The notes beneath the pieces are model-generated. The model was not told the DNA's origin. It made no database searches and saw only the letters and a program-made list of their open reading frames with translations. A stretch of 10,447 bases of DNA, from NCBI GenBank assembly GCA_903925445.1, contig CAIYFE010000211.1, positions 1 to 10,447 of the forward strand, read 5' to 3'. Source of the stretch: an uncultured Burkholderiales bacterium (GTDB lineage: Bacteria; Pseudomonadota; Gammaproteobacteria; Burkholderiales; Burkholderiaceae_C). How positions within the stretch are numbered: the stretch's first letter is position 1; each line of letters starts with the position of its first letter. Both the position numbers and the translations under genes were made by a program. Shown piece after piece: positions 1 to 5,432 of this stretch.

Positions 1-1482
1 ACCCAATTGCGAACTGTTCAAGCCCTTGATTTCTGCTGGCGTCAAAGACGACAAACCGCCCGTACCCGCTTTGTTCAAAGCGTTGGCAACGTCCGCAGCG
101 TTGGCGGTGAAAGCGTTCACCCCCGCAAAAACGGACTGTGCCGTGTTCTGAATGGCAGTGACTTGGATCGAGTTCACCCCGCCCACCACCACGCCCTGCG
201 CAGAGGCCGATGACGTGACGTCGATTGCCCCCAATGTGCTTTGGGTCGAACCACTGAAAACGTCATAGCCCGCCAAGGCGGCCAACACCGCGCCATAAAT
301 CTGCGCTTGCGGCGTGGTGCCGGTGGCAAATTTTCCGTCCGTGCCAATCACGGCAACCTTGTCGGTGGTCACATCGGTCAAACCAAACAAATTGGCAACC
401 GCTTGGTTTTGCTTGATGACATCGGTTGCCTGCGCTGGCGGCGTCAGCGACACAGTGGAGTTGTTGCTGCCTGTGATGGTGGTCGCAGCCAACTCAGTCA
501 GTGGCGTCACCACCACCGTCATCGCAGTTTGACCGGTGTAATTGATGATGGAGCGAAGCGGGTTCACCAACTTGGTGGCTGTGCCCGTGCCCTCGCTGTT
601 GTAGTCCACGTTTGCGCCGTTGTTGCTCAGCTGAATCAACAACGGTCCCACGTAGCCGCTGGTCACGGTGACCGTGACCGTTGCGTGCCCCGATGAATCG
701 GTCAAGCCACCGCCAACCCGGTTGCCCTTGGCGTCATAAACGGCAATTTTTTCTTGCGCAATAAAACTGCCTGCGTAACCCGTGATGTCGAGCGCAAGCG
801 ATGAAGTCGAATTTCCACTGCCGCCTGCTGCGCCAGCTGCCGCTTTCGAGCCCCCGCCCGCAACACCCGCCACCGCCAAGGCGCCCAGCGCCCAAGTCAT
901 GGTCGAAGAAGTGATGCCCTTCGAAGCCGCAGAAGCAGCCACCGGCAGCGCCTGGCTGGCAAACGCATCGGTCTCGGGACTGAACCCGTCAAAACGAGGC
1001 GCCATCGCATCGTCAAATGCCGCTTGGGAGCCCTGCCCCGACAAAGACGCACCTCGGCTGTCGTCAATCCCTGCCGACAAACCACCGCTGTCTACGCCGC
1101 TTGCTGAAGATGAGTTTGCGTTGGAGGCACCGTCCGAGTCATTGCCGTCCGCCGAACGCGCGCGGCTTGGCATGGCGGCCACTTCTGGATTGGTGCCTAC
1201 TGAATAAGTAGTCAATGGGCGTGGTGGGGCATCGCCGGCTGCACGGAACAAATCGGCACCGGTGACGTCTGTGTCCATGAAGGAAACCACAAACCCTTTG
1301 TACACCATCGAGCGAATTGCGCCATCGCGAATCACCAATTTGGAGCCGGTTTTGGTCACGATGACCAAGTCCGTATCAACAATGTTGACGGACAAAACAT
1401 CTGTTCGCTTGATCCGAAGTCGTACGGAGTCGATGACTTCGCTTTCGGACTTGCTACCCAATGTGTTCTCACCTTTTGCCAT
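1..1482 (-). CDS. N-terminal part of a large BapA-like, probably type I-secreted surface adhesin (3' end outside window)
   Basis: An open frame of 494 codons runs off the left edge without a stop. The ATG at 1480-1482 is preceded by GGGGCAGGT, a weak ribosome site. Residues about 15-83 alternate short beta strands (RIKRTDVLSVNIVDTDLVIV, then KLVIRDGAI) and resemble the prefix domain of BapA/LapA-type biofilm adhesins. Residues about 90-194 are a low-complexity linker rich in Ser, Ala, Gly and Asp. Residues 195-221 (MTWALGALAVAGVAGGG and following) form the Gly/Ala-rich hydrophobic stretch typical of these proteins. From about 228 a beta-sandwich, Ig-like or carboxypeptidase-regulatory-like domain begins (IAVYDAKGNRVGGGLTDSSG), followed by VVVTPLTELAATTI and a helical part with VANLFGLTDV. 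There is no N-terminal Sec signal, which fits type I secretion with a C-terminal signal. That signal, the repeat count and any secretion genes would lie beyond base 1. The role in attachment or biofilm is inferred from architecture. Confidence 0.78.
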   Translation of the reverse strand, partial: MAKGENTLGSKSESEVIDSVRLRIKRTDVLSVNIVDTDLVIVTKTGSKLVIRDGAIRSMVYKGFVVSFMDTDVTGADLFRAAGDAPPRPLTTYSVGTNPEVAAMPSRARSADGNDSDGASNANSSSASGVDSGGLSAGIDDSRGASLSGQGSQAAFDDAMAPRFDGFSPETDAFASQALPVAASAASKGITSSTMTWALGALAVAGVAGGGSKAAAGAAGGSGNSTSSLALDITGYAGSFIAQEKIAVYDAKGNRVGGGLTDSSGHATVTVTVTSGYVGPLLIQLSNNGANVDYNSEGTGTATKLVNPLRSIINYTGQTAMTVVVTPLTELAATTITGSNNSTVSLTPPAQATDVIKQNQAVANLFGLTDVTTDKVAVIGTDGKFATGTTPQAQIYGAVLAALAGYDVFSGSTQSTLGAIDVTSSASAQGVVVGGVNSIQVTAIQNTAQSVFAGVNAFTANAADVANALNKAGTGGLSSLTPAEIKGLNSSQLG

Positions 1483-1499
1483 ACCTGCCCCAAATATCA

Positions 1500-1515
1500 C
1501 GGGTCACAAAACCCG
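1500..1515 (-). promoter_or_regulatory. Hairpin in the adhesin 5' leader
   Basis: On the minus strand CGGGT, six loop bases and ACCCG form a perfect 5-bp GC-rich stem, 17 bases before the adhesin ATG. It stands out in a very AT-rich leader and sits just upstream of the presumed ribosome site. No T-run follows it, so it is not a typical terminator. A role in translation control or mRNA stability is inference. Confidence 0.35.
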
Positions 1516-1539
1516 CCAAACTAAAAAAACTGACAAGAA

Positions 1540-1567
1540 TTTATAGCAATTTATGAATTAATTCCAA
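1540..1567 (-). promoter_or_regulatory. Predicted sigma-70 promoter of the adhesin gene
   Basis: On the minus strand a -35-like TTGGAA (1562-1567) is followed after 16 bases by TATAAA (1540-1545). The preceding TGC gives an extended -10 (TGCTATAAA). Transcription would start near 1533, leaving a leader of about 50 bases before the ATG at 1482. The -35 lies inside the larger inverted repeat at 1559-1592. Prediction only; many A/T hexamers are expected by chance in such AT-rich DNA. Confidence 0.5.
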
Positions 1568-1592
1568 CTTAGAAGTAGTTACTTCGGAATTA
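1559..1592. repeat. Imperfect inverted repeat overlapping the adhesin -35 (candidate operator)
   Basis: The plus strand reads TAATTCC, six unpaired bases (AACTTA), GAAGTA, two central bases, TACTTC and GGAATTA. The inner 6-bp arms and outer 7-bp arms are both perfect, and only the left arm carries the six-base insertion. The outer left arm contains the predicted -35 hexamer, so a dimeric regulator bound here could block RNA polymerase. The bound protein is unknown; the winged-helix product encoded at 2271-2669 is a natural candidate. Confidence 0.45.
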
Positions 1593-1634
1593 TTTTCCTA
1601 CAAATTATGTATCAAATCAGTAAGTTTGTATTAA

Positions 1635-1659
1635 TTTTAGATATCGAGTAAATCTAAAA
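1635..1659. repeat. Perfect 8-bp inverted repeat in the receiver-adhesin spacer
   Basis: TTTTAGAT (1635-1642) and ATCTAAAA (1652-1659) are exact inverse complements around nine bases. The stem holds only one G-C pair in eight and no U-run follows on the minus strand, so it is a poor terminator for the receiver gene. It lies about 70 bases upstream of the predicted adhesin -35, a position fitting an activator or silencer site. Function unknown. Confidence 0.35.
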
Positions 1660-1729
1660 AGCTAATTTTTGGTAGTACGACAGTTTTATTAAAAATTCTT
1701 AAATTAGATATTCTTACAACAAAACAGGC

Positions 1730-2151
1730 CTAAACAGCTTCTTTTGAACTACGCAAAAGCGCCTGAACAGGGAAAAAATCTCGCAGCACTAAAAAAAGAT
1801 TTTGACTCGTCAAAGGCTTCATCAACACAGCATCAAAGCCTTTTTTTGCATCTGTGCTTCAATCGCGGGCGTCACATCGGCGGTGTACGCAATGATTTTT
1901 GAGGGCTTCGATGTGGGATGGCTTTGAATCAATTTCAAAATCTCATAGCCATCTGTTTCGGGCATGTTGATATCGACAAGCACAACGGAAACATCGACTT
2001 GATCCAAAATTTCAATCGTGTCTTTCACAGAAAAAGACTCATGAACATTGAACCCAAAGGGCCTCAATATCAGCCCAGGAAGTAAACGACTCATTCCGTT
2101 GTCATCTACAACAAGTACGTGAATATTTTTCGGTTTCCTAAAGTTTTCCAT
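1730..2151 (-). CDS. Single-domain response-regulator receiver, frame interrupted at an A7 run
   Basis: A CheY-like phosphoreceiver. From the ATG at 2149-2151, HVLVVDDN gives the acidic pocket (Asp16, Asp17), VLVDINMPETDGYE gives the phosphoacceptor Asp60, and IIAYTADV gives the conserved Thr90. In the annotated frame the protein ends after MQKKALMLC (stop 1822-1824) and lacks the last strand and helix. A -1 shift at the A AAA AAG heptamer (1840-1846) continues as GFDAVLMKPLTSQNLF and on to a stop at 1730-1732. This restores the conserved Lys112-Pro pair and gives 140 residues, a normal receiver length. No output domain is present, so it would act by protein contact, perhaps with the neighbouring winged-helix protein. 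A GTG at 2196 would add 15 residues in frame; I prefer the ATG because receivers usually start a few residues before the first strand. The frame break may be a mutation, a sequencing error or recoding. Confidence 0.8.
1815..1846 (-). promoter_or_regulatory. A AAA AAG slippery heptamer with downstream stem in the receiver gene
   Basis: The zero-frame codons CAA AAA AAG place A AAA AAG (1840-1846) in exactly the register of the classic -1 slippery site of E. coli dnaX. Directly after it, GGCTT (1836-1840) can pair with AAGCC (1815-1819) around a 16-base loop, extendable by a T-G pair. The stem has no spacer from the heptamer, whereas known stimulatory structures sit several bases downstream, and I see no strong internal Shine-Dalgarno upstream. 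The register and the restored protein are directly visible; programmed use is inference. Confidence 0.4.
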
Positions 2152-2236
2152 ACCTGTCACAAAATAATCAAATTTATCAAGTATGTATGGTTGCACCGAT
2201 TGATTTAGAAAAATAGCCTGAAATCTAACAAAAAAG

Positions 2237-2264
2237 GAAAAATTTACCGGAGAAACAATTTTTC
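2237..2264. repeat. Perfect 8-bp AT-rich inverted repeat after the winged-helix gene
   Basis: GAAAAATT (2237-2244) and AATTTTTC (2257-2264) are exact inverse complements around 12 bases with CCGG in the loop. On the minus strand it begins seven bases after the winged-helix stop and is followed by CTTTTTTG. The geometry resembles an intrinsic terminator, but the stem has only one G-C pair. It may instead be an operator in front of the receiver gene. Confidence 0.3.
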
Positions 2265-2270
2265 AATGCC

Positions 2271-2669
2271 TTAGTTTTCTTTGGAGACCAAGAAAAAGTT
2301 CTTTTCCAGCAGCCGATGCACTTCACGGGCGTGGTGGTAAATCGATTCGTAAAACACCTCGGTGGGCACCAAATACTTGGAGCGCTTGTCGGTCTCAGAA
2401 GACACCGACTTCACAAAACCCTCCGCTTCTAATTCGCGGATGCGCAAGCGCAGCGCACGCTCCGTCATGCTGCCGCCCATGTACAAATCTTTGAGAGAAC
2501 TGGAAATCAGGGAGGGTTGACCCACCGTCTGGCGAGCCATCCCAAAATAAATGTGTCGTCCACTGATGGAGTTCAAGCAAGCCAAATTCTCGGCCTCCCA
2601 TTGGTGCAGGTCGGCCAAGAAATTTGTTATTTTGGTTAACTCTGCTGAACTTAGTTTTTCAAAACTCAT
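2271..2669 (-). CDS. Small winged-helix (MarR-like) DNA-binding regulator
   Basis: The 132-residue product has an N-terminal helical part (about 1-48), probably for dimerization, then a winged helix-turn-helix at about 50-105. The recognition region is MTERALRLRIRELEAEGFVK and the wing is SSETDKRSKYLVPT, with the Asp-Lys-Arg-Ser typical of MarR-like wings. The short C-terminal helix is about 106-127. It should bind DNA as a dimer; the ligand or signal is unknown. The ATG at 2667-2669 follows GGCGG at a sensible distance; an upstream TTG at 2687 would add six residues. A predicted promoter and a spaced pair of inverted arms lie directly in front, which suggests autoregulation. The gene heads the block leading to the receiver and adhesin, so control of adhesin expression is a reasonable inference, not a demonstrated one. 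Confidence 0.7.
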   Translation of the reverse strand: MSFEKLSSAELTKITNFLADLHQWEAENLACLNSISGRHIYFGMARQTVGQPSLISSSLKDLYMGGSMTERALRLRIRELEAEGFVKSVSSETDKRSKYLVPTEVFYESIYHHAREVHRLLEKNFFLVSKEN

Positions 2670-2691
2670 AAGCCGCCAATCAAACAAAATG

Positions 2692-2727
2692 TTGATAATT
2701 TAATCAAATTAGATTCTATATTATCAA
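2692..2727. repeat. Spaced inverted pair TTGATAAT / ATTATCAA overlapping the winged-helix promoter (candidate operator)
   Basis: TTGATAAT (2692-2699) and ATTATCAA (2720-2727) are perfect 8-bp inverse complements with 20 bases between them. The right arm covers the predicted -10 element and the left arm lies in the 5' leader. A smaller repeat, AATTT-N4-AAATT (2697-2710), sits between them. The layout suits autorepression by the adjacent winged-helix protein. The composition is AT-rich, so chance repeats are not negligible. Confidence 0.4.
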
Positions 2728-2747
2728 TATTACTGTTTGAATTGCAA
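2720..2747 (-). promoter_or_regulatory. Predicted sigma-70 promoter of the winged-helix gene
   Basis: On the minus strand TTGCAA (2742-2747) and GATAAT (2720-2725) are separated by 16 bases. Transcription would start near 2713, about 43 bases before the ATG at 2669. It lies just 10 bases after the stop of the Bug-family gene, marking a likely transcriptional break between the housekeeping side and the adhesin side. Confidence 0.45.
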
Positions 2748-2756
2748 CCATGTGTC

Positions 2757-3752
2757 TTACTGCGGCACAAATCCACTGCTTTTGATGAGCCGCGTCCAGA
2801 CTTGGGTGTAGGCGTGCTCACGTTGCGCCAATTGCTGCGCGTTCATGAAGCCCACCGTCAAACCCATGTTGGTGAGTTTGTCATGCACGTCACGGTCGGC
2901 CAGCACTTTGGACAACGCTTGCGCAAAGGTATCCAACGTGGCTTTGGGCGTGCCTGCTGGTGCGAAGATGCCGTAGTAAGGCATGTCTTCCAACCCCGCC
3001 AAACCCAATTCGCTGAAAGTGGGCACATCGGGCATGCTGGCTTGGCGGTTTTTACCCATCACAGCCACCACGCGCAATTTGCCCGCTTTGTGGTTTTCAA
3101 TGAAATCCGGCACACCCGCAATGCCTGCGGCAATTTGGTTGCCCAGCATGTCCGCCATCATCGGCGCGCTGCCTCGGTAAGGTGCAGCCACCAAATCGAG
3201 TTTGAATTTTTCGCCAATCAGTTTGACCAAGAACTCCGGCGTAGACGCTGGCGCTGGAATGCCCACCGAGCCTTTGTTGCCTTGTGATTTGACCCACGCC
3301 ACATAGTCGGTGAAAGACTTGGCAGGCGTGCCACCTGACACCGCCAAGGAATTCACAAAGGTGGCAAAACCTGCGACTGGCACAAAGTCGGTGGCAGGCT
3401 CATAGCCTGGGTTTTTGACCACCAAGGGCAAGATGGAAATGGTGTGATCGTGCGAGAGGAACAACACCGTGCCATCGGCGGGCGAAGCCTTGAGGGCTTG
3501 CGCAGCAATCTGGCCGCCCGCACCGGGTTTGTTGTCCACCACCACGGGCACGCCCAACTCGTCTTTGAGTTTTTCAGACAGCGTGCGGGCAATCGCATCG
3601 CTGCCCCCGCCAGGCGGAAAACCCACCAACAAGCGGATGGGCTTGCCCGCATCGGCCCAAACGCTGCTGGCCGTCAGCGCACACCCGAGCACAGCCCAAG
3701 CTGCACCCCGGCGAAACAATTGATTCAAAACTTGTCGACGCATGGCAAACAT
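2757..3752 (-). CDS. Bug-family (TctC-like) periplasmic solute-binding protein
   Basis: The 331-residue protein has the usual length for Bug (tripartite tricarboxylate transporter substrate-binding) proteins. An N-terminal signal is visible: basic residues at 5-15, a hydrophobic stretch at about 17-31, and a likely signal peptidase I site after SSVWA (Ala33). The mature part opens with the family hallmark KPIRLLVGFPPGGGSDAIAR, followed by VVVDNKPGAGGQIAAQAL and DGTVLFLSHDHT. These proteins bind small carboxylates or related compounds in the periplasm; the ligand cannot be told from sequence. AAGGAG seven bases before the ATG at 3750-3752 fixes the start. No TctA or TctB membrane partner is in the window, as is common for the many orphan Bug genes of Burkholderiales. 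VLGC at 21-24 loosely resembles a lipobox, but the VWA site fits better. Confidence 0.93.
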   Translation of the reverse strand: MFAMRRQVLNQLFRRGAAWAVLGCALTASSVWADAGKPIRLLVGFPPGGGSDAIARTLSEKLKDELGVPVVVDNKPGAGGQIAAQALKASPADGTVLFLSHDHTISILPLVVKNPGYEPATDFVPVAGFATFVNSLAVSGGTPAKSFTDYVAWVKSQGNKGSVGIPAPASTPEFLVKLIGEKFKLDLVAAPYRGSAPMMADMLGNQIAAGIAGVPDFIENHKAGKLRVVAVMGKNRQASMPDVPTFSELGLAGLEDMPYYGIFAPAGTPKATLDTFAQALSKVLADRDVHDKLTNMGLTVGFMNAQQLAQREHAYTQVWTRLIKSSGFVPQ

Positions 3753-3779
3753 CTCAATACTCCTTCTTCATCAAAAAAA

Positions 3780-3944
3780 TCACTGCGCAGTTGGGGTGCC
3801 CTCGGGGGGCACCTCGTTCGGACTGTCCAACGCAGGCTCGGGCGAATGCTTGCGCGTTTCGCGTTCTTTGAGCTTTTCTTCTTTCTTCTTTTTCTTGGCC
3901 AGCTCGCGTTGACGTTTTTCGTAGTTGTAATTCGGGGTGGCCAT
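3780..3944 (-). CDS. Small lysine-rich protein of 54 residues, function unknown
   Basis: The ATG at 3942-3944 follows AAAGGA at good spacing, and part of that ribosome site overlaps the nagZ stop codon. The product starts MATPNYNYEKRQRELAKKKK. It has a highly charged Lys/Glu/Arg region at about residues 9-32, probably one helix or short coiled coil, then a Pro/Glu-rich, probably disordered tail. I see no signal peptide or membrane segment. It lies 10 bases after nagZ and 27 bases before the Bug-family gene, so it is probably co-transcribed with them. I recall similar short proteins in Comamonadaceae genomes, but that is unverified. Nucleic acid or ribosome binding would fit the charge and is speculative. 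Confidence 0.72.
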   Translation of the reverse strand: MATPNYNYEKRQRELAKKKKKEEKLKERETRKHSPEPALDSPNEVPPEGTPTAQ

Positions 3945-3954
3945 GGTTGTTCCT

Positions 3955-5037
3955 TTAGGGCAGTAAATCCAACGCCCGCAAATACGCGGGGTGAGTCATG
4001 AGCGCATCCCAAGCTAGCGGCAAATGGGTGGGTAACAAAGCACGTCGGCGCTGCTCGCTGGCATCGCTGGCGTGCCACTGGTTTTTCAGCAAGGCTTCGG
4101 TCAAGTCGTTGAGCATCTCATCCACGGCATGGCCATCGCCCACGCTTTGGTTGCACAGTAACACCAAGTCGCACCCCGCATTAAGGGCCGCCACAGCGGC
4201 CTGTGCAAAGCTGATGTCGCGTCCTGCAATGCGACGGGCGCCGGCCATCGACAAATCATCGCTGAAGATGGCGCCGTTGAAGTGCAAGCGCGTGCGCAAA
4301 ATGTCTTGCAACCAACGCGACGAAAAACCTGCGGGCAAGGCATCGACCTTGGGGTAAATCACGTGCGCGGGCATCACGCTGGACAGCGTGGTGGTGAGCC
4401 ACTGGTAAGGCAACGCGCAATCGTTGAGCACGGCTTGCAGGCTGCGCTTGTCCACCGGAATGTCCACATGCGAATCGGCTTTGACGAATCCGTGGCCGGG
4501 AAAGTGCTTGCCGCAATTGGCCATGCCAGCTTGCAGCAAGCCGTGCATCACGCTTTTGGCCAACACGCTGACCACGCGCGGATCGCGCGCAAAAGCGCGG
4601 TCGCCAATGACGCTGCTTTCACCGTGGTCTAAGTCGAGCACGGGAGCGAAGCTGAAGTCCACGCCACAAGCGCGCAACTCGCTGGCCAACACATAGCCGC
4701 AAGCGGTGGCCGCTTCGATGGCAGCCAAGGCACCACTGCCGGGCTGATTTTTTTTGTCTTGCAACCACAACGTGCCCAAAGCGCGCATGGGGGGAATGTG
4801 GGTGAAGCCATCGGTGCGAAAACGCTGCACACGGCCGCCTTCATGGTCCACACAAATCAACACGTCAGCGCGTACGGCCTTGATGTCGGCGCACAGCTGG
4901 GTGAGTTGTGCGCGGCTGTGCCAGTTGCGGCCAAACAAAATCACACCGCCCACCAAGGGGTGCTGCAACCTTTTGCGATCGACATCGCTGAGCTCGGTGC
5001 TGGCGATGTCCAAAATAACCGGCGCATGGTGGCTCAT
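3955..5037 (-). CDS. nagZ: Beta-N-acetylglucosaminidase NagZ (glycoside hydrolase family 3)
   Basis: NagZ is a cytoplasmic enzyme of peptidoglycan recycling that removes GlcNAc from GlcNAc-anhydroMurNAc peptides; its products influence AmpC induction in many Gram-negative bacteria. The 360-residue product shows the family motifs in order: ICVDHEGGRVQRF (about 61-73), NCGKHFPGHG (174-183), the Asp-Ser-His of the flexible acid/base loop (188-190), and IFSDDLSMAGA (257-267) with the nucleophile Asp near 260. The length is close to that of other proteobacterial NagZ. There is no signal peptide, as expected. The ATG at 5035-5037 overlaps the acpS stop as ATGA, pointing to translational coupling. 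An A8 run near codon 95 keeps the frame intact. Confidence 0.96.
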   Translation of the reverse strand: MSHHAPVILDIASTELSDVDRKRLQHPLVGGVILFGRNWHSRAQLTQLCADIKAVRADVLICVDHEGGRVQRFRTDGFTHIPPMRALGTLWLQDKKNQPGSGALAAIEAATACGYVLASELRACGVDFSFAPVLDLDHGESSVIGDRAFARDPRVVSVLAKSVMHGLLQAGMANCGKHFPGHGFVKADSHVDIPVDKRSLQAVLNDCALPYQWLTTTLSSVMPAHVIYPKVDALPAGFSSRWLQDILRTRLHFNGAIFSDDLSMAGARRIAGRDISFAQAAVAALNAGCDLVLLCNQSVGDGHAVDEMLNDLTEALLKNQWHASDASEQRRRALLPTHLPLAWDALMTHPAYLRALDLLP

Positions 5038-5432
5038 GAATGGACCTTTTCAACAATCACAAAACTGGTGGCGTAATCGGATTCGTCGCTCACACTGACT
5101 TGTGCCCGCAAACCTCTTGCTTCGCACCACGCCTTGAGCACGCCGTGCAACACCAACGTGGGTTGACCGCTGGGCAGCTTGGCGACTTCACACAAGCGCC
5201 ACGTCATGGGCATGCGCATGCCCAAGCCAATCGCTTTGCTGAACGCTTCTTTGGCAGAAAAGCGAGTTGCGACAAATCGCACGCCACGCTCGGGCCAGCG
5301 TTCGCAACGCTGGCGGTAGGTGATGAGTTCGTTGTCGCTGAGGATTTTTTGTGCAAAGCGTTCGCCGTACTTGTCCAGCGAGGCACGAATGCGTCGGATA
5401 TCGCAAATGTCGGTGCCGATGCCGTAAATCAT
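5034..5432 (-). CDS. acpS: Holo-[acyl-carrier-protein] synthase
   Basis: AcpS transfers 4'-phosphopantetheine from coenzyme A to the serine of acyl carrier protein, activating it for fatty acid synthesis. The 132-residue product begins MIYGIGTDICDIRRI, with the Mg-binding Asp8 of the GTD motif. The second signature, RFSAKEAFSKAIGLG, carries the Mg ligand Glu62, and the C-terminal VSVSDESDYATSFVIVE matches the last strands. I chose the ATG at 5430-5432 because it overlaps the pdxJ stop as ATGA, the junction type seen throughout this cluster, and puts the GTD motif at the usual position. A GTG at 5444 would add four residues. The order pdxJ-acpS is conserved in many proteobacteria. The often-seen SHE near the end is SDE here, which I take as a normal variant. 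Confidence 0.94.
   Translation of the reverse strand: MIYGIGTDICDIRRIRASLDKYGERFAQKILSDNELITYRQRCERWPERGVRFVATRFSAKEAFSKAIGLGMRMPMTWRLCEVAKLPSGQPTLVLHGVLKAWCEARGLRAQVSVSDESDYATSFVIVEKVHS

Noticed and set aside
7..1546. Several plus-strand open frames opposite the adhesin gene
   Set aside because: They mirror a continuous 494-codon minus-strand frame with recognisable adhesin architecture; the plus products are low-complexity with no ribosome sites.
2237..2264. Intrinsic terminator after the winged-helix gene
   Set aside because: The shape is suggestive and a T-run follows, but the stem has one G-C pair in eight, so I list it only as a repeat.
3681..3692. Lipoprotein signal (VLGC) in the Bug-family protein
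   Set aside because: The preceding residues fit a lipobox poorly and a good signal peptidase I site lies nine residues later, as usual for Bug proteins.
4747..4754. Possible second frameshift at the A8 run in nagZ
   Set aside because: NagZ motifs before and after the run are in one continuous frame.
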